Shown here: piece by piece, positions 47,201 through 54,980 of the stretch
How positions within the stretch are numbered: the stretch's first letter is position 1
Layout of the letters: each line of letters begins with the position of its first letter
Origin: an uncultured Pirellulaceae bacterium
GTDB lineage: Bacteria; Planctomycetota; Planctomycetia; Pirellulales; Pirellulaceae
Length of the DNA stretch: 64,000 nucleotides
Reading direction: 5' to 3'
NCBI GenBank assembly: GCA_937941455.1
Contig: CALDHM010000005.1
Location: 95,636-159,635, forward strand
Made by a program: the position numbers and the translations under genes
Notes under the pieces: generated by a model
Seen by the model: the letters and a program-made list of their open reading frames with translations, nothing else
Databases searched by the model: none
What the model was told of the DNA's origin: nothing

Positions 47201-47498
47201 TCGCGGGATCGGTCGCGCCCAGCGGATAAAGCAATAACTGAGCTAACCGGAGTTGTTGCCCATTCACGAGTTCACTGCGGCCGATGGAGATTCGCCAGCC
47301 AGACTCCTCGAGTTGCCGATTGATTTGCGCGACGGCCAATTCGGTTAGCCGCTGCGAGATCTGCCGATGAAATACGTAACAGGCCCCGACGATTGCCAAA
47401 CCCAGCAAGGCACATCCAAAGAGATAAGCACGGAACGCTCCCAGCCCTTCGCGCAGCGGGGCCCATCGAGAGGAAAGTTCCAACAGTGCCTTGGTCAT
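44244..47498 (-). CDS. large AsmA-like envelope protein (AsmA/TamB/YhdP-type)
   Basis: A 1084-residue protein with one N-terminal transmembrane helix (FRAYLFGCALLGLAIVGACYVF) and a long extracytoplasmic part of beta-rich repeats. The beginning (RISQRLTELAVAQINRQLEE) and the C-terminal part resemble AsmA-like C-terminal domains: FKLSRTGGQ, GTFSDDGWRIQLSDV, GEGVMKMYNARIHELPVLLA, then LLGEPISLIGNGQVDFAQNV. Family members form long lipid-conducting grooves bridging membranes. It is transcribed with or near the PSP1, GT9 and desaturase genes; a role in lipid or envelope transport is inference. The last 10 or so residues end without a barrel motif. Confidence 0.85.
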   Translation of the reverse strand: MTKALLELSSRWAPLREGLGAFRAYLFGCALLGLAIVGACYVFHRQISQRLTELAVAQINRQLEESGWRISIGRSELVNGQQLRLAQLLLYPLGATDPAIAIDSINLHLSSPWSDRHQPIPQPTAVVVDRSNLQVNARILREFPLDRLVDFWRERLQQHPREVDVRIRNATLRVIEPRYFPTFELRDVNLATARDEGQRTILIRCESDFFRQCLINVDQRQATGSWSCNGHVSQFTLNEGLLLLLSDTGLFDAQNIDHLSGTFDWDFELQPDPHDGLKFAVRGLGNRINILHRNIPTPISHGSFRFEADNNGVAVSDVQARFGEGTFRGSLRWQGYDATADYLVQGTVDRLAVTPQLGDVLAEAGRKFFADFAPAGVISLQFKLSRTGGQARRWLHAQVHNASASYHKFPYRVENLVGNLVWEDDLCRIDLQTLIASEIATLRGTVHRPGPGAIVDLDLECPGSVPIDEKLLQALKVYPAVLKQVAALKPRGQAAISGKIQKSGPEEPYRLTYTIDLKQCFVRHDLFDYPFRNVNGKILVRDLHVTFQNITGENLDSRVTCSGTWDLRAGLALRFWGKNIVLDEQLRAAIPQIGKTAWKELRPSGRIPLVKLDLTHPANSPDPPTIELLLDSRSQNSSSSDESTYSLKPVAFPYELQDITGLVRIDNRSIELIDIHAHHDLSWMRCRGQGTFSDDGWRIQLSDVLTGAIPVDQKLLHALPKGLQSAIRHIDYRGNVNVSGSLAIAGRNDHGPRLLPPRRDQDLVQAAYIAPDGPPATSITTNSTLDWDIRIDMVRGKISLGVDISEIHGHLKLTGRYDGEQAYSYGSLGIDSLVMLNTQITDIKGPIWIDEQRVGVGMFAQQGGSESARQMLSLSGRVFDGVIELDGQTWHDRCQKFYVQTTIDNASLRQAAAVFSPAYTKIDGRGQLAVRLQGDCAAVETFQGEGVMKMYNARIHELPVLLATLKQLRRFNEDRSAFDTAHIDFIVKSKHVNLSRIELLGEPISLIGNGQVDFAQNVDLNFYTIAGRNRFYLPLLSELYTASSQQIMWINVSGTLQSPKPRQEILPGVNEGLRELFRSNADGR

Positions 47499-47727
47499 GA
47501 CCTGCGATCCATCGCTAGGGTTACTTCCTTGATCTTTTTGCCGCTTGCTTCGAATTCGTCCGCTGAACGGTTGTCGAAGGGGCCGGGCCCGACCCCAGGC
47601 GACTTAAACAGTTTCGGGAAATCTGTGAGCCTAAAACGCGGCATTTACCTGCCAAAACCGCACGGAGCCAGTCACTTGGCATTGTAGTGGTTGGGTGTTA
47701 ACATTCCCAAGACCAGTTGGCAACAGT

Positions 47728-48315
47728 TTATGGCGCGGTAGCGTCGCTAGCAGAGAAAGTAGGTCGAGCGTTTTTTACAGTGCAGTGGCCGCTGACTCCG
47801 CAACTATTGCACGCTCCGCTGCCGCACGAACTTGCGGTTGTGCCGCAGCCTGGCCCGCAGCCGTTGGCCAATTTCTCGGCAAACGATCGCAAACGGATTT
47901 TTCGGCCATATCGATCGGCGAGTTCGACCATGATCGGCTCCACCGCCGAGAGATCGTCCCCCAAAAAATAGAAGAACAAATGCTCGCCATCGTGCAGAAG
48001 TTCGGCGTCGACCAGAGGAATGTCGATGCCGCGTTTGGCAAGTAACGTCACGCAGGCCTGGAATGCCTTGGTCTGATATCGTGCCAACCGTTCGGCCAGC
48101 AATTCGTCGTTGACAGTGAAGGGCCGTAGCAACTCCCCCTCGATGGCTGCCGACGGTTCGTCATCGTCAGTGTCATTCAAAGCGATGGCAGCCTCGATGC
48201 CCCGGCTCGTGCGGCAGACGACCTTGGCGCCCCGCGGGAAACGAACACCAGCCCGGGACTCGAACAGCCCCACCTGGCCGTGCACGCCGAATTGACAGAA
48301 AAACAGATGACTCAT
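47728..48315 (-). CDS. PSP1-domain protein (YaaT-like) with cysteine-rich tail
   Basis: A 195-residue protein. The first 145 residues follow the PSP1 C-terminal domain: FCQFGVHGQVGLFESRAGVR, FPRGAKVVCRTSRGIEAAIA, then DAELLHDGEHLFFYFLGDD. In Firmicutes YaaT works with YlbF/YmcA in RNA processing, but the distant planctomycete proteins are uncharacterised. The end carries an unusual cysteine cluster: CGPGCGTTASSCGSGACNSC then GVSGHC, seven cysteines within 28 residues, which could bind an Fe-S cluster or zinc. In bacterial PSP1 proteins with a similar tail the cluster is usually conserved. It lies between AsmA-like and GT9 genes. Confidence 0.82.
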   Translation of the reverse strand: MSHLFFCQFGVHGQVGLFESRAGVRFPRGAKVVCRTSRGIEAAIALNDTDDDEPSAAIEGELLRPFTVNDELLAERLARYQTKAFQACVTLLAKRGIDIPLVDAELLHDGEHLFFYFLGDDLSAVEPIMVELADRYGRKIRLRSFAEKLANGCGPGCGTTASSCGSGACNSCGVSGHCTVKNARPTFSASDATAP

Positions 48316-48438
48316 TTCGATTGATTTTAGTCGGCGTTGATAGAAAAGAACATTCCCAACAAGTCGACCGGCAATCAGCGAAATGGAAAAAGTTTTTTAT
48401 GTTCTGCAACGTCGATCGCCCCGGGGGTATGCTGGGCC

Positions 48439-48503
48439 ATTTCCCCTCCCCTCGGTCTCGCTACGCTCGAAATCGACCTTCCCGCACTCGGGAGGGTGGA
48501 TTA
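48439..48503 (-). repeat. dispersed repeat TAATCCACCCTCCCG type, copy 1
   Basis: Read on the minus strand it starts TAATCCACCCTCCCGAGTGC, continues GGGAAGGTCGA, then CGAGCGTAGCGAG and ends GGGGAGGGGAAA. The copy at 53393-53456 differs at about ten positions over 60 bases. It lies in the PSP1-GT9 gap. Confidence 0.75.
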
Positions 48504-48523
48504 GGTCGAGTGCGAAAACATAT

Positions 48524-48592
48524 TAGCCGCCGGGCGTAAGCCATCGGGTCTTGCAGAAACCGGACGCTACCGCGTTCCGGCTAAAAGCTTGG
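48524..48592 (-). repeat. imperfect palindromic dispersed repeat, copy 3 (shorter)
   Basis: On the minus strand it contains AACGCGGTAGCGTCCGG then TTTCTGC, matching 17 consecutive bases in copy 1 (9152-9168). Its own arms AGCTTTTAGCCGG and CCGGCGGCTAAT are only weakly paired. Confidence 0.65.
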
Positions 48593-48606
48593 AGAAACCC
48601 GAACGC

Positions 48607-49674
48607 TCACGCGACCTGGTGTCGTTGTACGGGCGATCGGACGGAACCGGTTGATGTTGCCTTTCGGAGCGAACAGATTGCTTCAAAGACTTCGTCGACC
48701 GTAATCGCTTGCATCGCCCAATTGGTGCCGTTGCGGCGTTGACGACGTGTTCCCTGCTGATAATGCCGCTGAATCGAGATATGTTGCGGACCGTAAACGC
48801 CACTATCCTCGGGGCGTGTGGGACCGTGCAAGGCGACACAGTGCGTGCCGCTGGCCTCGGCCAGATGCAGGGGGCCGGTATCGCCACCCACGAAGCACTC
48901 GGCAGCGCTCAGAATCACAGCCAACTCACGCAATGACGTAGGGGGGGCTTTGCTGGCTGCTCCGAAGCTTGCTGCGACGATTTCATCGGCCATCGCTGAT
49001 TCTTCAGCCCCTCCCCACACGACGAGAGGAATCAAGCCGAGGTCTAACCGGATTCGTTCGGCCAAAGCGGCAAAATTTTGCATGCTCCATCGCTTGGAGG
49101 GCCAATTGCCGCCGGGATTCAATACGACAAACCGGTTCGACAACGTTGCCAGTAACGGCTGCATCTTTTGCAGGGCAACGTTGCAGAGCGGCAAGTGCAA
49201 GTCGACCGGGCCGCAAGTCCGTGGCAACGGAATCGAGTCGAGGAGTTCCAGCGTGCGATCGACCAGATGACTCGACCGGGGCAGCACCAGGCGGTTGTTG
49301 AGGAACGTTGAACCCTCGCGACCGAATTCCCCTGTGAAGCCGACGCGTCGCCGCGCGCCTGACAGGTAGGCCGCTGAGGAGCTTTTCAGCAGACCTTGAG
49401 GGTCGAAGGTCAAATCGAATTTTCGTTCGCGCAGGGTTCGCCGCAATCGGCTGGCCGTCTTCCATTGTAACAGCCAGCCTCGTGGCGCCACGAAAACTTC
49501 GTCGATGTCTGGATGCAACCGCAACAAGGGCTCCGCAGCAGGCTCGGTAAGCCACGCGAGATGACAATCCGGATACTGACGGCGCAGTTCGACCGCCAGT
49601 GGCAACGTTAGCAGGCAGTCCCCGATATGACTCAAGCGGGTGATCAGAATGCGAGGGCCATTTCGACCGTTCAC
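48607..49674 (-). CDS. family 9 glycosyltransferase (lipopolysaccharide heptosyltransferase-like)
   Basis: A 355-residue protein. The preferred start is GTG 49674 (AGGA eight bases upstream); TTG 49692 is six codons earlier. The GT9 marks are ILITRLSHIGDCLLTLPLAV at the N-terminus, DLTFDPQGLLKSSSAAYLSG, VVLNPGGNWPSKRW, and CFVGGDTGPLHLAEASG for ADP-heptose binding. Family knowledge: WaaC/WaaF transfer heptose to lipid A-Kdo. It is the only LPS-core-type gene in the window, so the acceptor is unknown. The C-terminal 30 residues are Ser/Arg-rich and have no family match. Confidence 0.92.
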   Translation of the reverse strand: MNGRNGPRILITRLSHIGDCLLTLPLAVELRRQYPDCHLAWLTEPAAEPLLRLHPDIDEVFVAPRGWLLQWKTASRLRRTLRERKFDLTFDPQGLLKSSSAAYLSGARRRVGFTGEFGREGSTFLNNRLVLPRSSHLVDRTLELLDSIPLPRTCGPVDLHLPLCNVALQKMQPLLATLSNRFVVLNPGGNWPSKRWSMQNFAALAERIRLDLGLIPLVVWGGAEESAMADEIVAASFGAASKAPPTSLRELAVILSAAECFVGGDTGPLHLAEASGTHCVALHGPTRPEDSGVYGPQHISIQRHYQQGTRRQRRNGTNWAMQAITVDEVFEAICSLRKATSTGSVRSPVQRHQVA

Positions 49675-49879
49675 GAGGGCAGTCCTTTGCAATAAACTAA
49701 GAAATCCGTTTCGATGTTCGCAAATAAGGGCTCATGCCAAAGCCGACAGTGCCTTAGCCCGAAGAGTAAGTGTGGGCTTGTCTTGGGGCAGTCTCGACGC
49801 AACTATCGCCAAAGGCATCAGCCACGAGTGGCCCGTCCCGAAGAATCTATGATTCGCGCGACAGAGCCGTTGATTCGCG

Positions 49880-50593
49880 TTATTCGCCGCCACCTTTTTC
49901 GGGGGTTTGTTCTACGAGTTTGATCGACTTGATGTAATCCAGATTGGAGTACTTTTTCTTGATGTACTCGTTACCCTTGGCCTGGAAATCTCCTTGGACT
50001 TCGCGGGAGTTTTCACCGTACTCGGTGTTGATTTTCCCCAGCACGTTGGCATTTTCGACGACCTTGCCCAGCGGCGTGAAGCCCATCGAGTCGAGCCGCG
50101 AGTTGTCGCCTAAGTTGATAAACAGCTGCACGGTTCGCGTATTGGGGCCTGCCATCGCGAAGGAGATTGTGCCGGCCGTGTTGGACTTTCCCGTCGGCGG
50201 ATCGTCCTTAATCTTCGCCTCCGACCACACCTTGTTCATAGCTGGATCGCCGTGGATACCGAACTGGAACATGAAGCCATCGATCGCTCGGAAAATCGCA
50301 ATGTCGGTGTAGTACCCGGCCTTAATCAAGTTGTAGATGCGATCGACACCGTTGGGTGACCAATCACGGTAGAACTCCATCGTGAAGTCCCCTTTGGTTG
50401 TCGAAAAGACCGCGCGAAAGACATCCGGGGCCTTCTCGGTGAGGTCGGCGGGTTTGATTTGCGGTTCTTGCGACGCACTGTCGACCTTGCCGAGCCGCTC
50501 GATGCCCGCAGACTCCTTGGCCATGAAACCCCCGGCCATGCCGCAGCCAATGACGAATGAAATCAGTAACAAATAAACGGGAGCGTGATTCAT
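49880..50593 (-). CDS. cyclophilin-type peptidyl-prolyl isomerase, probable lipoprotein
   Basis: A 237-residue protein with an AAGG-type SD before ATG 50593. The N-terminal VYLLLISFVIGC is a lipoprotein signal with lipobox VIGC. The isomerase domain begins about residue 60: VFSTTKGDFTMEFYRDWSPN, GYYTDIAIFRAIDGFMFQFG, GTISFAMAGPNTRTVQLFIN, FTPLGKVVENANVLGKI. The loop with R..F..QFG and FxNxxDN-like LGDNSRLD supports activity, and the Arg of the FHR motif is present as IFRAI. A C-terminal KGNEYIKKKYSNLDYIKSIK segment follows. Periplasmic folding helper. Downstream of the desaturase with a 54-bp gap. Confidence 0.9.
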   Translation of the reverse strand: MNHAPVYLLLISFVIGCGMAGGFMAKESAGIERLGKVDSASQEPQIKPADLTEKAPDVFRAVFSTTKGDFTMEFYRDWSPNGVDRIYNLIKAGYYTDIAIFRAIDGFMFQFGIHGDPAMNKVWSEAKIKDDPPTGKSNTAGTISFAMAGPNTRTVQLFINLGDNSRLDSMGFTPLGKVVENANVLGKINTEYGENSREVQGDFQAKGNEYIKKKYSNLDYIKSIKLVEQTPEKGGGE

Positions 50594-50647
50594 GTGCGAT
50601 TGCCTTTCAAGTTCAGATGATTCGTAGTCCGGCCGCGTGATGATTCC

Positions 50648-51673
50648 CTACGCCGCATTTTGTTCGATGGTTTTCCGCGCCAAGGCGCTGTGGTTGGGTC
50701 GAACGAGATCCCACACCAAGCCGACCCTTTCCAGCAACACCAACGTCAGATAGGTCACGTCAAACTCCCACCAGCGATGCCCATGCTGAGCAGAACGCGG
50801 ATCGGCGTGATGATTGTTGTGCCAGCCTTCTCCATTGGTCAAAAAAGCGAACAGCCAGTTATTGCGGCTATCCTCGCGAGTTTCATAATTGCGATATCCC
50901 CACATATGTGCCGCCGAGTTGATGCCCCAGGTGACATGCCATGTAAAAATGGTGCGCATAATCACGCCCCACATTAGCCAAACGGCACCCCATTGCAGGG
51001 CCCCTGCCCAGGTTCCTGTCACGACCCCGCCGATCCCGGCGCCGATCAGAGTGATCGCCACGGCGTGAACGGCGTAGACCCATACCCAGTTCAAACCGCG
51101 TTGCAACCACAGATACAGCGGATCGCGCATCACATCGCGCACGTAGCGATCGTAGGCCGCACCACTGGAAAGTTCACGGTTATCGACAAATAACCAGCCG
51201 ACATGTGACCAAAAGGCGTTGACCTTCGGCGTGTGCGGATCGGGCTGATGATCGGAGTGTTGATGGTGGACGCGGTGGACCAACACCCAGCGTGCGGGAG
51301 AGTCCTGGAAACTGCAAACCCCGAGCAGTGTCAAAATATGCTCGAACCACTTGGGACATTTGAAGCCGCGATGGGTCAGCAGGCGATGATACCCGGCGCC
51401 GATACCGATCGAAGTAAACAGGTAGTTGCCGATGAAGAGGAACGCGACGCCCCACCACGAGAAAAAGTAGGGCAAAAAAGCCACGGGGATCAACAAATGA
51501 AAAACGACCACCGGGATTACATACTCCCACAGAATGCGGCTCTGCCGATCGACACCCTTGGGATGAGGAACCCGTGGCAGCCGTTCGTGACCTGTTGACA
51601 ATTTTTCGCTTGCGTACTCGGCCGCCAAGTAATCGTTGGCATCGTCGTAACTGGTTTTGTTAGGTGCGTTCAT
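50648..51673 (-). CDS. acyl-CoA/fatty-acid delta-9-type desaturase
   Basis: A 341-residue membrane protein from ATG 51673 (the frame is open 38 codons further). Three histidine boxes of diiron desaturases are intact: HRLLTH (96-101), HRVHHQHSD (133-141) and HNNHH after GEGW. Four main hydrophobic helices are visible ([38 protein letters not shown] and two near [18 protein letters not shown]). The family inserts a cis double bond into acyl chains, often at position 9. It is followed by the cyclophilin gene. No electron-donor gene is adjacent. Confidence 0.93.
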   Translation of the reverse strand: MNAPNKTSYDDANDYLAAEYASEKLSTGHERLPRVPHPKGVDRQSRILWEYVIPVVVFHLLIPVAFLPYFFSWWGVAFLFIGNYLFTSIGIGAGYHRLLTHRGFKCPKWFEHILTLLGVCSFQDSPARWVLVHRVHHQHSDHQPDPHTPKVNAFWSHVGWLFVDNRELSSGAAYDRYVRDVMRDPLYLWLQRGLNWVWVYAVHAVAITLIGAGIGGVVTGTWAGALQWGAVWLMWGVIMRTIFTWHVTWGINSAAHMWGYRNYETREDSRNNWLFAFLTNGEGWHNNHHADPRSAQHGHRWWEFDVTYLTLVLLERVGLVWDLVRPNHSALARKTIEQNAA

Positions 51674-52080
51674 GGTCGGCTCGATGACTTCGGAGTGCTT
51701 TTCCCATACTGCAGCGGGTGATCTGCTGGGAAGCTCGCCTGACTGCCGCGGTTGTCCGGCGGGATGGTCCACTGCGTTCTTGGTCAAGCTTCGATTGGGA
51801 CTTCAGTGTCCTAAACTTCCGTCTAGTCTATGTTTTTTTGATGAATAGCGGAACCGCAAAAAAACGTGCGTAAAAACCGCTGACTTCAGACTTATTAGCC
51901 GCGATCGATCGAATAAATGGGTAGCGGCAACTCGGGGACGGACGGCGATTATTGCAACGTCTACAATAGTCTGTGATCAGATCGTCGACCATCGATTGAT
52001 CTTGGGCTTAGCCTCGGCAAGGTGGCGTTGTCCAAGTCATTTGCCAGGTCGTCACGGGGCCCGGCATGGGGTTGATTTTT
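51674..52080. other. divergent intergenic region upstream of the desaturase and HTH genes
   Basis: A 407-bp gap. No ORF supported. It must carry two divergent promoters; a TACAAT sequence at about 51963 is a candidate -10 for the HTH gene without a clear -35. Confidence 0.45.
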
Positions 52081-52103
52081 CAGTCAACCTTTTTACAGTT
52101 GAC
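52081..52103. promoter_or_regulatory. inverted repeat immediately before the HTH gene
   Basis: CAGTCAAC (52081-52088) and GTTGAC (52098-52103) form a 6-bp palindrome separated by nine bases, ending two bases before the GTG start. Location and symmetry suit an autoregulatory operator. Confidence 0.5.
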
Positions 52104-52105
52104 GG

Positions 52106-53326
52106 GTGAACGCCGAATTAAATCATGCTTTTGAGGACTACATGCAATACAGTTTCCGTCTGGCAGAACTGATCGGACATTCGCCTGACCCGCGTAAACG
52201 CCCCGGGACGATCAAGACCATCGTGGAGTACACCGGGCTGGACCGCCACCAAGTCGCCGCATTGCTGAAGAACGAAATCCGTTATATCCCGCTCAAGGCT
52301 TTGTCGCGTCTGTGCGACTATCTGATCGAACATGGTCACGCCGTGGCGGCGGAATTGCCAGGAGCCTTGTTCGCGATCGAGCCCGAGAATTTTTGGGAAC
52401 TGCTCGCGCGACGTTCGCGTCTTGAAATCTGCTTGGGGGTACGCCGCGATGTCGAGGCGAAATCTCCCGAGGTGTCCTATGTGGTGGCGTCTGACTCGGT
52501 CTTGCTCGGTGAATTGCTGAACGGCGTGACGACACTCGGCGGCACAGCAAAACACAAAAAGGAACTGAACCCTGATCCCGTCGGCCACAACGCCGTGCCG
52601 CATCCGGAATACATGAAGCAGAGTCTCGTGTGGAGCCCGGGCCAAGCCAGTGCTGCCGAGGTGAAACGCCGGGCCGAAAAGGTCTACAACGAATTCGCCG
52701 ATTCGCGATCCGACAAGGCGCTGATTGCGATCGGCAGTACCAAGAGTAATCCGGTTGTCGAATTGATCCTGGCCCAAGCCTTCAACTGCCAACCTTTCGT
52801 CTCGCAAGACAACCTGCCGAACCCCGAATCGCGCAGCGTTCCGTTTTTTGTCCGCTATCGGGACAAAGATCCGCATCCTGCATCGTGCGCGGCAGGACTC
52901 AAACTCAGCAAATCGTTCCCTTCGAAGGAACCGGGAATCTACTTCGAGGGGGAAGACGGCAAGTGGCATTTCGCACCGGCCAACGAGAATGAAGACTGCG
53001 CCTTCGTCTGCTACATCCACCGCGAGTCCCAAGGCCGTCTGGAAATGGTCATGGGGGGATTCTCGGGGCGCGCGACGCGGTTGCTGGCCAGAACGCTGCG
53101 GGCGAGTGCCGACGATTTCTGGCCACCCCGGTTTGAAGGCCAAGGGGTCCAAGCCGGCGCCTTCATCGCTAGCTACACGCTCCCAGCAGAGTCCCGTCGC
53201 AGCCGAGACATCCTGACCGACGACGCGGTCGGCGAGGTCAAAATCCATGCGGTATCTCCCGAGGCGCTGGGGCGTTCGCTGCTGCAATCGAACGAAGTTT
53301 CGCCGCTGCTGGAAGGGGAGGGGTAA
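52106..53326 (+). CDS. HTH-domain protein of unknown function, possibly a sensor-regulator
   Basis: A 406-residue protein starting at GTG 52106, or ATG 52142. No SD is seen because an inverted repeat covers the upstream bases. Residues 15-75 look like a lambda/XRE-type helix-turn-helix: GTIKTIVEYTGLDRHQVAAL then KNEIRYIPLKALSRLCDYL. The remaining 330 residues are globular and contain SDKALIAIGSTKSNPVVELI, PFFVRYRDKDPHPASCAAGL and GRLEMVMGGFSGRATRLLAR. The IGSxxSNPxxE pattern is striking but I cannot assign a ligand. It stands alone between the desaturase gene and a repeat-rich gap. Function unknown; a planctomycete-type regulator is a guess. Confidence 0.75.
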   Translation: MNAELNHAFEDYMQYSFRLAELIGHSPDPRKRPGTIKTIVEYTGLDRHQVAALLKNEIRYIPLKALSRLCDYLIEHGHAVAAELPGALFAIEPENFWELLARRSRLEICLGVRRDVEAKSPEVSYVVASDSVLLGELLNGVTTLGGTAKHKKELNPDPVGHNAVPHPEYMKQSLVWSPGQASAAEVKRRAEKVYNEFADSRSDKALIAIGSTKSNPVVELILAQAFNCQPFVSQDNLPNPESRSVPFFVRYRDKDPHPASCAAGLKLSKSFPSKEPGIYFEGEDGKWHFAPANENEDCAFVCYIHRESQGRLEMVMGGFSGRATRLLARTLRASADDFWPPRFEGQGVQAGAFIASYTLPAESRRSRDILTDDAVGEVKIHAVSPEALGRSLLQSNEVSPLLEGEG

Positions 53327-53730
53327 CCTGCGTCGGCGAGCGCCGGACCCGAGGGCTGTCACCCTGCGGCTACCAGCTTTTTGCATTCAACTTAATCCAC
53401 CCTCCCGCGTACGGGAGGGTCGAGGCCGAGCGCAGCGAGGCCGCGGGGGGGGAACGGCCGCGTCAAAGCCCAGTTGTAGCGGTTATCGCGGCTCTCTTGT
53501 GGCCGCTCATAAAATCATCACTTGCTGGCAGATGGCAAAGTGTTGCTTCGACCCCGGAATATCCGATAACTCTCCTTGCGGGCTTGTGTCCGATCCGTGA
53601 ACCTACCTTGACTCGCTGGGGTCCCTTGGAATTACGGTCGGGATGAACAAACCAACGAACTGACCGCCATCGCCAACATTCCAGGGGATGGCGGCAAGCC
53701 TGCGGTAAATCGAACCGACCGGGGGGAATT
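53327..53730. other. intergenic with one dispersed repeat
   Basis: A 404-bp gap between the HTH gene and the 86-aa gene. It contains the TAATCC-type repeat at 53393-53456. No other feature recognised. Confidence 0.5.
53393..53456 (+). repeat. dispersed repeat TAATCCACCCTCCCG type, copy 2
   Basis: TAATCCACCCTCCCGCGTAC, GGGAGGGTCGAGGC, CGAGCGCAGCGAGG then a G-run. Counterpart of 48439-48503 in the opposite orientation. Confidence 0.75.
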
Positions 53731-53991
53731 GTGGCCGAAGATATTAACGTGCTGGCACTCGTCAAGGGCGAAGAACGCTACCTGTTCCTGTTCAACGACT
53801 CGCGGCGAGCCGACACTTTGCGGGTTCTCGGCCGATTTGCGTCCAATCCCGAGTTGAGCTTCACCTGGTACGACGCGGCGGTCATGAGCCAGAAAGTCCG
53901 CGCGACCCGCAAGCCAAAGACGGTCCCCACGCCGCCACCGGCTTCCAAACGCCTCAACAATCCCTCGGTCACCGATTTTTACGGCGACTAG
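53731..53991 (+). CDS. small conserved-looking hypothetical protein beside xerC
   Basis: An 86-residue protein starting at GTG 53731 with GGGGGG four bases upstream. The first 55 residues look globular: GEERYLFLFNDSRRADTLRV then LGRFASNPELSFTWYDAAV, while the end is a basic, Pro-rich tail (RKPKTVPTPPPASKRL). Stop at 53991 is 22 bases before xerC on the same strand, so the two are likely one transcript. I do not recognise a family. It could be a lineage-specific partner, but this is position only. Confidence 0.68.
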   Translation: MAEDINVLALVKGEERYLFLFNDSRRADTLRVLGRFASNPELSFTWYDAAVMSQKVRATRKPKTVPTPPPASKRLNNPSVTDFYGD

Positions 53992-54013
53992 ACCGCTGTC
54001 GCCATCGCTAGCG

Positions 54014-54922
54014 ATGCAAGAAGCTGTCCAGCGATTCCTGCGCTATCTCGAAGTCGAGCGAAATTGCTCGGCCTACACGATCAAAAGTTATCGTGAGGAT
54101 TTGCTATCGCTCGAGGAGTATTTTACCTCCGGCGAGGGATCTGCTCCGTTGATTTGCTCCCTGACCCCCGTCGAGCTGCGCGGCTATGTGGCGGCGCTGC
54201 ACGAGGCTGGTTATGCCAAATCGTCGGTCGCACGTCGGCTGGCATCGCTGCGCAGCTTTTTCCGCTTCGCGCAACGCGAGGGACTTGCCTCAGGGAATCC
54301 CGCCAAACCACTGCGCAATCCCCGCCGCGAGCGGAAGCTGCCTCATTTTCTTTCGACCGACGAGCTAGGCAAGCTGCTCGCCGCGCCTCCAGCCCATGAA
54401 CCACAGGGGCTACGGGATCGGGCAATCTTGGAAACGATGTACTCTGCCGGGCTGCGCGTGAGCGAGCTCGTCGGGGTCAATCGCGAGGACCTGGACTTGG
54501 AGGGGGGGCTGGTGCGGGTGCGCGGCAAGGGGAAACGGGAGCGTCTGGCACCGCTGGGTTCCTTTGCCGTACGGGCCTTGCAACGCTGGCTCAAGCATCG
54601 CAGTACCCACAACGATCGGGGACGCACCGCTCCCGTCTTCGTCAACAAATTCGGCACGCGGCTGACGACCCGCAGCGTCGCGCGCATGTTAGAGAAATAT
54701 CTCAAGCTCACGGGGCTTGACCTCCGCACCAGCCCCCACACCCTCCGGCATAGCTTCGCGACCCATCTGCTTGATCGCGGCGCCGACATTCGCAGCGTGC
54801 AAGAACTGCTCGGGCACAAAAGCCTCGTGACGACCCAAATCTACACGCACATCAGCACGTCATCGCTCCGCAGTGTCTACGAGCAAGCCCATCCCCGGGC
54901 AAAGATCAAAAAAAGTTCGTAG
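54014..54922 (+). CDS. xerC: tyrosine recombinase of the XerC/XerD family
   Basis: A 302-residue recombinase. The N-terminal SAM-like DNA-binding domain is normal (FLRYLEVERNCSAYTIKSYR). The catalytic set is complete: R148 in AGLRVSE, a lysine in RGKGKRER near 172-174, H242 and R245 in HTLRHSFATH, H268 in LLGHKS, and the nucleophile Y277 in TQIYTH. Family knowledge: XerC/XerD resolve chromosome dimers at dif; C versus D cannot be settled here, and no dif site was located. No integrase-type accessory features such as excisionase are adjacent, so this is the housekeeping enzyme rather than a mobile element. Confidence 0.93.
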   Translation: MQEAVQRFLRYLEVERNCSAYTIKSYREDLLSLEEYFTSGEGSAPLICSLTPVELRGYVAALHEAGYAKSSVARRLASLRSFFRFAQREGLASGNPAKPLRNPRRERKLPHFLSTDELGKLLAAPPAHEPQGLRDRAILETMYSAGLRVSELVGVNREDLDLEGGLVRVRGKGKRERLAPLGSFAVRALQRWLKHRSTHNDRGRTAPVFVNKFGTRLTTRSVARMLEKYLKLTGLDLRTSPHTLRHSFATHLLDRGADIRSVQELLGHKSLVTTQIYTHISTSSLRSVYEQAHPRAKIKKSS

Positions 54923-54980
54923 CCCATTCACGGCCACGAACTCTCGTGATGAAGCAACTGTATCGTGTCGCTCAGCGGTC

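Noticed and set aside
54014..54922. mobile-element integrase
   Set aside because: Length and motifs fit housekeeping XerC/D, and no att duplications, excisionase or cargo genes are nearby.
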